A DNA stretch of 20,547 nt from Candidatus Saliniplasma halalkaliphilum (GTDB taxonomy: Archaea; Thermoplasmatota; Thermoplasmata; Halarchaeoplasmatales; Halarchaeoplasmataceae): the NCBI GenBank assembly GCA_019594235.1, contig JAFDTG010000015.1, forward strand, positions 1-20,547. The letters run 5' to 3'. Below the pieces are notes generated by a model, which worked only from the letters and a program-made list of their open reading frames with translations, made no database searches and was not told where the DNA came from. Shown here piece after piece: positions 13,958 to 20,547 of this stretch (position 1 is its first letter; each line of letters begins with the position of its first letter). A program made the position numbers and the translations under genes.

Positions 13958-14404
13958 TTAATGTTTTTGTTCATCAGAATTTTCATCGATAAAGTTTTTA
14001 GCCTTCTCTAAGAGGTTCTTAGCATTTTTAAAAGTCAACCTCTTCATTGCCTCTTCATATTCCAACCATGTATAGTCCTGGTGTTCTCTAGATATATTGA
14101 CATCACTAGTTTTAGACTTTCCAAGAAAATAAACAACCTGTTTGTGCGACATATCGTATCTCTTATGGTAGAAATAGTCGATAGTTTCACGGAAACCTTC
14201 CAATATCTCTATATCTTCCTTGGATATACCAGTTTCTTCTTTGAGCTCTCTAAGTGCAGTTTCGATCTCTGTTTCACCTTTTTCTACATGGCCTTTAGGA
14301 TAATCCCAGTGTCCTGCTGGATAATGTAAAAGAAGGAATTCTTTTTTTTCGTTTCCACGAAATACCAAAAATCCTGTAGATTTTTCTTGTATCATATTAT
14401 CCAT
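13958..14404 (-). CDS. Nudix hydrolase, diadenosine-tetraphosphatase-like
   Basis: 148 residues from the ATG at 14404, which overlaps the PAC2 stop by 8 nt; ATG at 14395 is almost as good. A longer frame opening at 14476 would run 80 nt inside the PAC2 gene in another frame and adds a non-family sequence, so I reject it. The Nudix box is complete: G38-x5-E44-x7-R52-E-L-x-E-E-x-G59-I. The sequence before it, LLLHYPAGHWDYPKGHVEKG, and EHQDYTWLEYEEA after it match the asymmetric Ap4A hydrolase branch (EC 3.6.1.17 activity is inferred). It probably clears dinucleoside polyphosphates or damaged nucleotides. Translationally coupled to PAC2. Confidence 0.88.
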   Translation of the reverse strand: MDNMIQEKSTGFLVFRGNEKKEFLLLHYPAGHWDYPKGHVEKGETEIETALRELKEETGISKEDIEILEGFRETIDYFYHKRYDMSHKQVVYFLGKSKTSDVNISREHQDYTWLEYEEAMKRLTFKNAKNLLEKAKNFIDENSDEQKH

Positions 14405-15140
14405 ACAGTGGCGGGTGTGCAGATTTTTGTTCCATATCATCTTGGGCCTGTTTTGTTTGCTGAACAAGCTTAGCATACTGGTTTTCTAATTGTTCTGCAC
14501 TTTCTATAAGAGAACTGGTATCGATATCGAAACCTCTGTAATCTGCAAATTTCTCTAATAGGGCAGCCGAAGCTCTCGGGTCAGGGATCTTCTTTTTCCC
14601 TTCTGCAAGCATTCCAACTGCTCTTAGACCTCTCTCGTGGGCTATCAGTAATAAAGAGCTAGATATGCCGGATATCGCACCTCTCTCTATAATCTCGATT
14701 CCAAGCTTATCAGCTTCACCTTGAGCGGAATGAGAACTTAGTACACCCCATATCTTCGTTTCTTTTTCTTCCCGATCCTCCCTTTCAGATATTCCATCGA
14801 GTATGATAACTTCTTCGATGTTGTGGTTCAAACTCCAATCAATAAGACTCCTTGCAAGTGATTCGGCCATGTTCGGCGGTATTACCATGTCTGACTTAAC
14901 CAAAAGGAACCCGTTTCCGCAGAAGATCCTAACTGGTCTCCTTGGAATTCCGTCGAAAATCACTGCTGTAGGTGGGAACTGATCCGATTCAACAGATGCT
15001 ATCTGTTTTAAATCCAAGCTATTGATGAGTTGTTCGGATGCGATACCACCTATCAAACCAGTACCCGGGAAACCTGCTAGCAGTACACCGACTTCAGGAA
15101 TCTCCTTTTCCTCATTTATATTAAATGTTGTTTCACTCAT
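14397..15140 (-). CDS. PAC2-family protein (proteasome assembly chaperone-like)
   Basis: 247 residues from the ATG at 15140. That start has GTGAT 3 nt upstream, in register with the 16S 3' end; the frame extends to an ATG at 15176, but the extra 12 residues look unlike the family. The N-terminal PAC2 signature is clear: VGVLLAGFPGTGLIGGIASE, followed by FPPTAVIFDG and later EVIILDGIS and HERGLRAVGML. Eukaryotic PAC2 helps assemble the proteasome alpha ring; archaeal members are related by sequence, and their job is less certain. The C-terminal 40 residues form a helix (QLENQYAKLVQQTKQAQDD). It heads a leftward cluster with the Nudix gene and perhaps purC. Confidence 0.87.
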   Translation of the reverse strand: MSETTFNINEEKEIPEVGVLLAGFPGTGLIGGIASEQLINSLDLKQIASVESDQFPPTAVIFDGIPRRPVRIFCGNGFLLVKSDMVIPPNMAESLARSLIDWSLNHNIEEVIILDGISEREDREEKETKIWGVLSSHSAQGEADKLGIEIIERGAISGISSSLLLIAHERGLRAVGMLAEGKKKIPDPRASAALLEKFADYRGFDIDTSSLIESAEQLENQYAKLVQQTKQAQDDMEQKSAHPPLYG

Positions 15141-15196
15141 TTTATCACATATATAGATAGTAAACTTAAAAGTCATACTTCTATTTTTGCATAGAA

Positions 15197-15240
15197 AAAG
15201 ATATATCTTTCAAATATTACATAAATCGATAATTTTTTAA
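15197..15240. promoter_or_regulatory. Divergent promoter region between PAC2 and HPS-RraA genes
   Basis: AAAGATATATCTTT at 15197-15210 is a perfect 14-bp palindrome and a likely leftward TATA element with a start near 15177. Rightward, TTTTTTAA at 15233-15240 is centred about 26 bp before the ATG at 15263, which lacks a Shine-Dalgarno and so is probably leaderless. A second leftward candidate, CTTTTAAG around 15166-15173, would start near 15143. Confidence 0.4.
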
Positions 15241-15262
15241 CATACTCCATCCATGTTGAAAT

Positions 15263-16555
15263 ATGACTGTAAAACTTCAAGTTGCTTTAGATTTGATGAA
15301 TCTTAGAAGAGCTGTGAAAATAGCCAAACAAGCGGTTAAAGGAGGGGTAGATTGGATCGAAGCTGGTACACCACTTATTAAATCCGAAGGGATGGAAGCT
15401 ATCAGGAGATTAAGGAAGGAATTCCCAGATAAAAGAATATTTGCTGATATGAAAACAATGGATGTAGGCGGTGTTGAAGTCGAGATGGCTTCTAAAGCCG
15501 GCGCTGATATTATAGGTATATTAGGTGCTTCCGATGATGAAACTATTAAAGAAAGCGTTAGGGCTGCTAGAAACTATGATACTGAGATCATGGTGGATTT
15601 GATACAGGTACCTAACAAAGTCGAAAGGGCACAAGAAGTTTGTAAACTAGGTATAGATTATTTAGGTGTTCACGTTGGCGTTGATGCACAGATGAAGGGA
15701 GCGGATCCATTAGAGTTGGTTGAGAAAGTAGCTTCAGTAAGCACAGTTCCCATAGCTGCTGCAGGTGGTATAACTTCAGAAGATGCAGCTAAAGTCGTTG
15801 AAAGTGGTGCAGATATAATAATAGTGGGTGGAGCTATAACAAAATCCAAGGATGTATCCGAATCCACTAGGAATATCAAAAAAGCGATTACTGAAGGAAT
15901 ATCAGTAAAATCAGAAGTATCTAAAAAACTTGGCCCTGAAAAGATCAGGGACTTATTTGAAAAAGTATCTACTCCGAATATTTCTGATGCTATGCATAGA
16001 GAACCATCCATGGATGGTATAGTACCTATGACAGCCAAGGGGAAAAAAATAGTTGGTAAGGCTTTTACGGTCAAAACCGTCGATGGGGATTGGGCTAAGC
16101 CTGTCGAAGCGATTCAAGAAGCTGAAGAAGGTATGGTTATAGTTATAGATGCAGATTCTGGAAAGAATGCAGTATGGGGTGAATTAGCTTCTTGGTCATG
16201 TTACAGTAAAGGAATCAGTGGGGTAGTGATCGATGGCGCCTTGAGAGATGTAGATGATATCGAAGAATTAGGCTTCCCGGTTTTTGCTAGATATCGAGCT
16301 TCTAATGCAGGTGAACCTAAAGGTTATGGTGGATTGGAAAATGATTTAGTTTGTGGGGGTAGGAAAGTAAGAACAGGTGACTGGATTATAGGTGATGATA
16401 GCGGTGTCATGGTAGTTCCTAAAGAAGAAGCTGTACAGATAGCTAATAGAGCTCTAGATGTGATGGAAAAGGAAAACCGTATAAGGGAGGAAATAAAAGA
16501 TGGGGATACCCTTTCAGTAGTGATGGAATTACAAAAATGGGAGAAACAGGATTAA
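15263..16555 (+). CDS. Fused 3-hexulose-6-phosphate synthase / RraA-like protein
   Basis: 430 residues in two domains. Residues 1 to about 215 are a KDPG/orotidine-decarboxylase-type barrel of the hexulose-phosphate synthase family: LQVALDLMNL, WIEAGTPLIK, the catalytic ADMKTMD near 62-68, LGVHVGVDAQ, and AAAGGI and IIVGGAIT for phosphate binding. Residues about 225-430 are RraA-like (RNase E regulator/4-hydroxy-4-methyl-2-oxoglutarate aldolase superfamily) with TPNISDAM, GALRD and GDDSGVMVVP. In archaea the synthase domain acts with an isomerase to make ribose 5-phosphate and handle formaldehyde; that is known for the family. The role of the RraA half is unclear. This fusion is known from other archaea. 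It stops overlapping the convergent dtdA stop by 4 nt. Confidence 0.92.
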   Translation: MTVKLQVALDLMNLRRAVKIAKQAVKGGVDWIEAGTPLIKSEGMEAIRRLRKEFPDKRIFADMKTMDVGGVEVEMASKAGADIIGILGASDDETIKESVRAARNYDTEIMVDLIQVPNKVERAQEVCKLGIDYLGVHVGVDAQMKGADPLELVEKVASVSTVPIAAAGGITSEDAAKVVESGADIIIVGGAITKSKDVSESTRNIKKAITEGISVKSEVSKKLGPEKIRDLFEKVSTPNISDAMHREPSMDGIVPMTAKGKKIVGKAFTVKTVDGDWAKPVEAIQEAEEGMVIVIDADSGKNAVWGELASWSCYSKGISGVVIDGALRDVDDIEELGFPVFARYRASNAGEPKGYGGLENDLVCGGRKVRTGDWIIGDDSGVMVVPKEEAVQIANRALDVMEKENRIREEIKDGDTLSVVMELQKWEKQD

Positions 16556-17397
16556 AAGGTCTCCAAGTCGTCAGACCTGATCACGCTTATATCCGTTTCT
16601 AGTTCAGCTAACCATTTTTTTATTCTTTTTCTTTCTTTAGCACTTGTACTACTTCTGTCAAAATAAAGATATCTCACATCTGGTGTATTTACTACAACTT
16701 TCAATAGCGATTCTTTAGTTAGGAATTTCAATCCCCATCCGGGGATCATATGTCCTATTGAAACCTTCCTTTCAAGTGCTAGGTCAGTGAATCTAGGTGC
16801 GTAATGTCCCCCACCTATGCATATTGCCACGGGATGGTCTTTAGGAAAGTCATTTTCTATATCTAAAACAGTTTGAGCGATCACTGAACCTGCATCTTTG
16901 TCATTCCAGCGTTTTTTATCACTTCCTATTTCTATGTAAAATGTTGGAGTATCAAGATAGGGTCCATGGTGAGTAGCTTCGAAAGACACGTCATAACTGG
17001 ATATAGTACTTTTTTGTTTATAATTTTCATTTAACTGCCTTAGTGCATAAGTCATCTCGTGTGGAGCACATGGAACAAGTTCTCCATCCTCCCCCCCATA
17101 TTTTGCTTCACCAAGATTACCGATAGGATGGACCGTTAAAGAATTTATTCCAGCTTCAGAAGCATGTTTAGAGATGAAAATTACTAAATCAAAATTTATG
17201 CCCAATTCCTTAGAGATCTTTTCATCTAGACAATTATCATATATGTGATGTTTATCTATTGTTGCAGAGATGAAATCTCTCTTTCTGTAAACAGGATTTC
17301 CTTGGTAATCCCCTATTTCTTCCCAATCGTATCGAAGAAGATTTTCTAGTATATTCATACTTGCATGGTCTTTATTTGATGAGATAATTAGCTTCAT
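16552..17397 (-). CDS. dtdA: D-aminoacyl-tRNA deacylase, archaeal/plant type
   Basis: 281 residues. It hydrolyses D-amino acids from mischarged tRNA (EC 3.1.1.96), a translation quality-control step. The zinc-dependent DTD2/GEK1 family is recognised by SKHASEAG (76-83), TVHPIGN (88-94), FEATHHGP (139-146) and CIGGGHYAPRFTD (193-205), with the histidines likely binding metal. It is unrelated to bacterial Dtd. The ATG at 17397 is followed by the usual MKLIISSNKD beta-strand start. The upstream gap to 17492 is shared with the divergent membrane-protein gene and contains TCTATAATC on the minus strand as a possible TATA box (about 17436-17444). Confidence 0.93.
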   Translation of the reverse strand: MKLIISSNKDHASMNILENLLRYDWEEIGDYQGNPVYRKRDFISATIDKHHIYDNCLDEKISKELGINFDLVIFISKHASEAGINSLTVHPIGNLGEAKYGGEDGELVPCAPHEMTYALRQLNENYKQKSTISSYDVSFEATHHGPYLDTPTFYIEIGSDKKRWNDKDAGSVIAQTVLDIENDFPKDHPVAICIGGGHYAPRFTDLALERKVSIGHMIPGWGLKFLTKESLLKVVVNTPDVRYLYFDRSSTSAKERKRIKKWLAELETDISVIRSDDLETF

Positions 17398-17451
17398 ATT
17401 CTTTTATAATAAAGGTTTGTAATGATTGTTACGATTATAGATTAGAAAAAC

Positions 17452-17461
17452 GATTTATATA
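17452..17461 (+). promoter_or_regulatory. TATA box for the small membrane protein gene
   Basis: GATTTATATA, with A-rich sequence before it. The expected transcript start near 17483 would leave a leader of about 9 nt. Confidence 0.5.
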
Positions 17462-17491
17462 GATGGAGTTGTATGATGAAGATGGATAAAG

Positions 17492-17878
17492 ATGGACGTG
17501 CCTGATTTGTCTAAATCAAAAGTGGTAGATGATCTTCTAGATAATAGTCCAACTTCTCTAGATGAATTAGAAGAACTCCATATCTACAAGATATTGATAA
17601 TTATAGCATCCTATATTGCTATGGGTGTTGGGGTCTTGCATTTTGTTTTATCTATGGGCAGTATGCCATTTGGAAGCTTAATCTTCAAACTGATCATAAA
17701 CCTCGTTTTTGGGTTTTTCTTACTAGTATCTTTTCATAACATCGAAGATGACAAAATCAAATGGTCTATAATGACTATTTTATTTTCGATAGTGTTAATT
17801 GTGTTCGGTGGTGTTGTGGGATTACTCGCTGGAACCTTTTCGTTGTTCGGTATTTTATTGTCATTTATTTACGATTAA
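17492..17878 (+). CDS. Small four-helix membrane protein of unknown function
   Basis: 128 residues. An acidic N-terminal 30 residues (MDVPDLSKSKVVDDLLD) is followed by hydrophobic segments at about 31-54, 62-82, 92-109 and 111-126, with HNIEDDKIKW as a short loop between the second and third. No catalytic motif, charged membrane residues or conserved cysteines that would suggest transport or redox chemistry. The ATG at 17492 lacks a clear Shine-Dalgarno and sits close to the predicted transcript start. ATGs at 17473, 17476 and 17482 are in another frame that ends at 17505. Apparently monocistronic; the following gene has its own TATA box. Family not recognised. Confidence 0.78.
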   Translation: MDVPDLSKSKVVDDLLDNSPTSLDELEELHIYKILIIIASYIAMGVGVLHFVLSMGSMPFGSLIFKLIINLVFGFFLLVSFHNIEDDKIKWSIMTILFSIVLIVFGGVVGLLAGTFSLFGILLSFIYD

Positions 17879-17888
17879 ACTCAATCTA

Positions 17889-17905
17889 AAAAGGGATAAC
17901 CTTTT
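17889..17905 (+). terminator. Weak hairpin terminator candidate
   Basis: AAAAGG (17889-17894) pairs with CCTTTT (17900-17905) around a 5-nt loop, 11 nt after the membrane-protein stop, ending in T4. It also precedes the next TATA box. Confidence 0.25.
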
Positions 17906-17914
17906 ACGGAACGA

Positions 17915-17927
17915 GTTATATACTATA
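17915..17927 (+). promoter_or_regulatory. TATA box for the DUF2148 gene
   Basis: GTTATATACTATA lies about 20 bp before the tandem ATGs at 17938 and 17941. A start 26 bp from its centre would fall at or just past them, so the leader must be very short or absent. Confidence 0.4.
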
Positions 17928-17937
17928 TTGAGCAAAA

Positions 17938-18459
17938 ATGATGGAAAAAGCTGACATTATCGTAAGATTGATAGCAACTGCCGCCAAAAACTCACCAAAA
18001 GCTTTAGACGAGTCTTTTTTAGAGATCTCTGTTCTAGATGAGGCGGAAAAGGAGATGTTAGTGGAAGAGATGTATCAGTTGGCCGATGGAAGGGGAGACG
18101 AAATTTATACCGCGAAAGGAGAAGATTTAGAAAACTCTGATAGCGTTATTTTGATAGGTCTAAATGAACATCCAGGTATAGGTATAGACTGCAGAGCCTG
18201 TGGTTATGAAAGTTGTGAATCTATGGAGAATTCTGAGAATGAAAAAGACATCTTCGAAGGACCTAACTGCATTTTCAGATTGATCGATATCGGAATCTCC
18301 CTTGGATATGCTCTTCAAAATGCATCTAAAAACGATGTTGATGCAAAAATAATGATAAAAGGTGGCATGGCAGCTAAAAATTTGGGACTTTCCACATCTA
18401 AAATATGCTTGGCTGTTGCAATGATGTCCCCAGATGGAAGAGGTTTATTCGATCTCTGA
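17938..18459 (+). CDS. DUF2148 protein with four-cysteine (probable 4Fe-4S) site
   Basis: 173 residues, the usual length of DUF2148 (ferredoxin domain-containing) proteins found in anaerobic archaea and bacteria. Cysteines 85, 88 and 93 (CRACGYESC) and 111 (EGPNC) form a probable 4Fe-4S site. The C-terminal half has the family signature IDIGISLGYAL followed by IMIKGGMAAKNLGL. The biochemical role is not known; electron transfer or cluster-dependent binding is inferred. Two adjacent ATGs (17938, 17941) begin the frame, with no Shine-Dalgarno. Its last 15 nt overlap the convergent phosphoesterase gene. Confidence 0.88.
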   Translation: MMEKADIIVRLIATAAKNSPKALDESFLEISVLDEAEKEMLVEEMYQLADGRGDEIYTAKGEDLENSDSVILIGLNEHPGIGIDCRACGYESCESMENSENEKDIFEGPNCIFRLIDIGISLGYALQNASKNDVDAKIMIKGGMAAKNLGLSTSKICLAVAMMSPDGRGLFDL

Positions 18460-19200
18460 ATTTAGGTTATCAAAGATTCCGGTTTGAGTGCTTTTTAAAT
18501 CTTTTAATTTGCCTAAAAAGGTTCCATCCAGCAGGTAAATCTCTTCATCTTTGATTTTAGAATTATTCAATAATGGTCCAAGATATCCATTTTCATTTAT
18601 ACTATTACCACCCATAAGGTGGTTAAAGTGTGGCATCAAAATAACGTCTTTTTTGTAATCTTCATATTGGATCTTTATTTTTACCCAACAATGTATTTTT
18701 TCCCTAATACCCAAATTATCGAACATGGAAATAGTTGGATGACTGTGTGCTGTAACGATAATATCTGAATTTAGCACTTCTTCGGATGGATTTGCATGCC
18801 CATGAAGTATTCCAACATCATCAAAAACGTGACCACTTGAATCTTGAATTATCACATCATTAGGCAGATATTTTTGGATCCCACCGTCATGATTCCCCGG
18901 GACCAAGTGTATTTCATCTACCTTTTCAAGTAATTTATCGATTAATTCGGGTATTTCTTTATATTCCTGCCAACTACCAGAAGGGATGTTGTGTTTTAAA
19001 TCTCCGTTTATCATCAGTCGTTCATATTTGTTTTTACTCAGAATTTCGTTTATCTCGTTGATAATTACATTTGTCTGGCTGGGTAGATTTACTCCTTTAT
19101 CCTCAAGTTCTCTTTCATAACCTATGTGTAGATCAGCTACTATCAACGTCTTATCTATAGATAATGCTTTGTGGTTCCATAATGGCTGTAGTTTATTCAT
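18445..19200 (-). CDS. SbcD/Mre11-related metallophosphoesterase
   Basis: 251 residues, matching the archaeal SbcD-related phosphoesterase family (TIGR00024-like). The five metal-binding motifs are present in order: DLHIG (23-27), GDLKH (66-70), GNHD (102-105), HGH (133-135) and HSH (152-154). No long linker or capping domain of true Mre11 is seen. Relatives often sit near Lhr-type helicases, but here the partner is glnA, 11 nt upstream on the same strand. Substrate unknown; a nuclease or phosphodiesterase role in DNA/RNA repair is inferred. AAAAAGGTAAAAAATG at the start gives a plausible ribosome site. Its 3' end overlaps the convergent DUF2148 gene. Confidence 0.88.
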   Translation of the reverse strand: MNKLQPLWNHKALSIDKTLIVADLHIGYERELEDKGVNLPSQTNVIINEINEILSKNKYERLMINGDLKHNIPSGSWQEYKEIPELIDKLLEKVDEIHLVPGNHDGGIQKYLPNDVIIQDSSGHVFDDVGILHGHANPSEEVLNSDIIVTAHSHPTISMFDNLGIREKIHCWVKIKIQYEDYKKDVILMPHFNHLMGGNSINENGYLGPLLNNSKIKDEEIYLLDGTFLGKLKDLKSTQTGIFDNLNSEIE

Positions 19201-19211
19201 TTTTTACCTTT

Positions 19212-20537
19212 TTAAAGATGATACAGGTATTTATCTATCTCCCATTTTGAAATATGCTGTCTATATTCATCCCATTCTTCTCTTTTTTTATGTAAAAAGT
19301 GTTTGAAAAGGTGATCACCTAATGTATTTTTAACGAGTTTGCTTTCTTCCATAAGGTTCAATGCATGACCGAGATTAGTGGGAAGTGATTTGATACCCAT
19401 ATTAGTTTGTTCCTTTCTATTTAGACTATATATATCGTTTTCAACTGGGTCTGGAGGTGTTATTTTTTCTTCGATACCTTTTAGACCCGCTGAAAGTAAA
19501 GTTGCAAATTGTAAATAAGGATTACCCGCTGGATCCGGATTTCTAACTTCAACTCTAGTTGATTTACCTCTACCAGCTGGAATTCTAAATAGAGCACTTC
19601 TATTTAGATGAGACCAGCAGACGTATGCAGGGGCTTCATAGCCAGGGACTAATCTTTTGAAGGAGTTCACTGATGAGTTTTGTATCGCACATATTTCACG
19701 AGCATATTTTACAAGCCCGCCTATGAAATATTTCATAGTTTCACTTAATCCATCATCGGCATTTTTGTCGTAAAAGGTGTTTTTTCCATTTTGATCAAAC
19801 AGACTCAAGTGTACATGCATACCTGAACCATTGACTTTTTCAATGGGTTTAGGCATAAATGTTGCATGCAAATCATTTAGAGCTGCTACAGTTTTGATGC
19901 CGTGTTTTAGTGTCATTATCGAATCAGCTATGGCCAGACCATCATCATATCTCAAGTCAATTTCATGTTGTCCTGCAGCACCTTCATGATGTGAGGCCTC
20001 TACCTCGAATCCCATTTCTTCAAAATAAAGGTTACATTCTTTTCTCACTTTTTCAGCAGTATCCAATGGCATAAGATCGAAATAACCTCCCTGATCGTCG
20101 GGATTTCTAGTGGGTTTGCCCAAATCATCTAATTTAAATAAGAAAAATTCGAATTCTGGACCAGTATTAAGTTTGTATCCCATTTTTTCAGCTTTACTCA
20201 TTACTTTTTGTAAAATGTATCTAGGATCACCTTCAAAACGTTCACCCTCGGAATCGTAAATATTACATATCATCCTAGCAGTTTTAATATATCCTTCAGA
20301 CCAGGGAAATACTAAAAACGTATGTAAGTCGGGATATGCTCTCAAATCTGATTCATCGATGGTAGCATAACCAACAATTGAGGAACCGTCAAAAACCACA
20401 CCCTCGTCTATAGCTCTTTCAAGATGTTTTGCAGGTATGGATACGGTTTTCACACCTCCTAAAATATCCATAAACTGTAATTCGATAAACTTTACTTCCT
20501 CCACCTCTATAATACTCAAGATTTCTTCTTTATCCAT
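19212..20537 (-). CDS. glnA: Glutamine synthetase, type I
   Basis: 441 residues, complete. It makes glutamine from glutamate, ammonia and ATP (EC 6.3.1.2) as the cell's main ammonia-assimilation step, as a cytosolic dodecamer. Motifs: DGSSIVGY (50-57), GPEFEFF (126-132) and EGAAGQHEIDL for metal and glutamate binding, NGSGMHVHLSLF for ATP, and NRSALFRIP and RVEVRNPDPAGNPY for phosphate and glutamate. The tyrosine adenylylation segment of type I-beta enzymes (NLYDLPPEE-like) is not present, and the length fits I-alpha, so control is probably by feedback or PII proteins rather than adenylylation. The promoter lies beyond the window. The phosphoesterase follows 11 nt downstream. Confidence 0.96.
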   Translation of the reverse strand: MDKEEILSIIEVEEVKFIELQFMDILGGVKTVSIPAKHLERAIDEGVVFDGSSIVGYATIDESDLRAYPDLHTFLVFPWSEGYIKTARMICNIYDSEGERFEGDPRYILQKVMSKAEKMGYKLNTGPEFEFFLFKLDDLGKPTRNPDDQGGYFDLMPLDTAEKVRKECNLYFEEMGFEVEASHHEGAAGQHEIDLRYDDGLAIADSIMTLKHGIKTVAALNDLHATFMPKPIEKVNGSGMHVHLSLFDQNGKNTFYDKNADDGLSETMKYFIGGLVKYAREICAIQNSSVNSFKRLVPGYEAPAYVCWSHLNRSALFRIPAGRGKSTRVEVRNPDPAGNPYLQFATLLSAGLKGIEEKITPPDPVENDIYSLNRKEQTNMGIKSLPTNLGHALNLMEESKLVKNTLGDHLFKHFLHKKREEWDEYRQHISKWEIDKYLYHL

Positions 20538-20547
20538 GTATCTACAC

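Noticed and set aside
14405..14476. Longer Nudix frame starting at 14476
   Set aside because: It runs inside the PAC2 gene in another frame and adds about 24 residues unlike Nudix proteins; the ATG at 14404 overlapping the PAC2 stop explains the family start.
17473..17505. ATGATGA (17473-17479) and CTGA (17502-17505) resembling another box C/D RNA
   Set aside because: Only 22 nt separate the boxes and the flanks do not pair as a terminal stem; the CTGA is inside the membrane-protein gene.
1..20547. CRISPR array, insertion sequence, integrase or attachment site
   Set aside because: No regularly spaced repeats, transposase or recombinase motifs, or long terminal repeats were seen by reading the window.

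Overview
The window reads as AT-rich archaeal chromosome. The reasons are: TATA-type promoters about 26 bp before starts or transcripts, several apparently leaderless genes beside genes with GGTG/GGTGAT ribosome sites, a box C/D guide RNA candidate, a PAC2 protein, a GPN-loop GTPase, a GEK1-type D-aminoacyl-tRNA deacylase, a fused hexulose-phosphate synthase/RraA protein, and a type III (pilin-like) signal on a large CARDB surface protein. The protein flavour suggests a euryarchaeal, perhaps Thermoplasmatota-like lineage; that placement is inference and no rRNA is present to test it.

Region 1 (1-6369) is the accessory-looking part. A very large surface protein, cut by the window edge, runs leftward from 3696. 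Divergent from it is a tight seven-gene operon (3885-6369) of small proteins. Three of these (genes 1, 2 and 4) carry the same roughly 63-residue module, three (genes 2, 3 and 7) have one N-terminal membrane segment followed by a charged helical tail, one has a zinc ribbon and one a PRC-barrel-like domain. The 188-bp gap between the two units holds both promoters and three copies of TTACCAT/ATGGTAA. I do not recognise this cluster as a named system; it is the best candidate here for something undescribed.

Region 2 (6385-8560) has a ten-cysteine small protein, a leftward pair (ArsR-like regulator, then GPN-loop GTPase), and a 459-bp gap. That gap contains a palindromic TATA element, an adjacent 13-bp operator-like palindrome, a leader hairpin, a 25-codon ORF with the best Shine-Dalgarno in the window, a multi-stem RNA candidate, and a box C/D sRNA candidate on the minus strand with its own TATA box.

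Region 3 (8561-20547) starts with a 769-residue protein made of a small N-terminal domain and nearly 600 residues of heptad coiled coil. Mostly housekeeping genes follow: leftward argF plus an aminotransferase; leftward PAC2, Nudix hydrolase and purC; rightward HPS-RraA fusion; leftward dtdA; rightward small membrane protein and DUF2148 protein; leftward glnA plus an SbcD/Mre11-related phosphoesterase. All four convergent gene pairs end with 0-1 bp between them or overlap, so there is essentially no space for dedicated terminators. No tRNA, rRNA, insertion sequence, integrase or CRISPR array was found.
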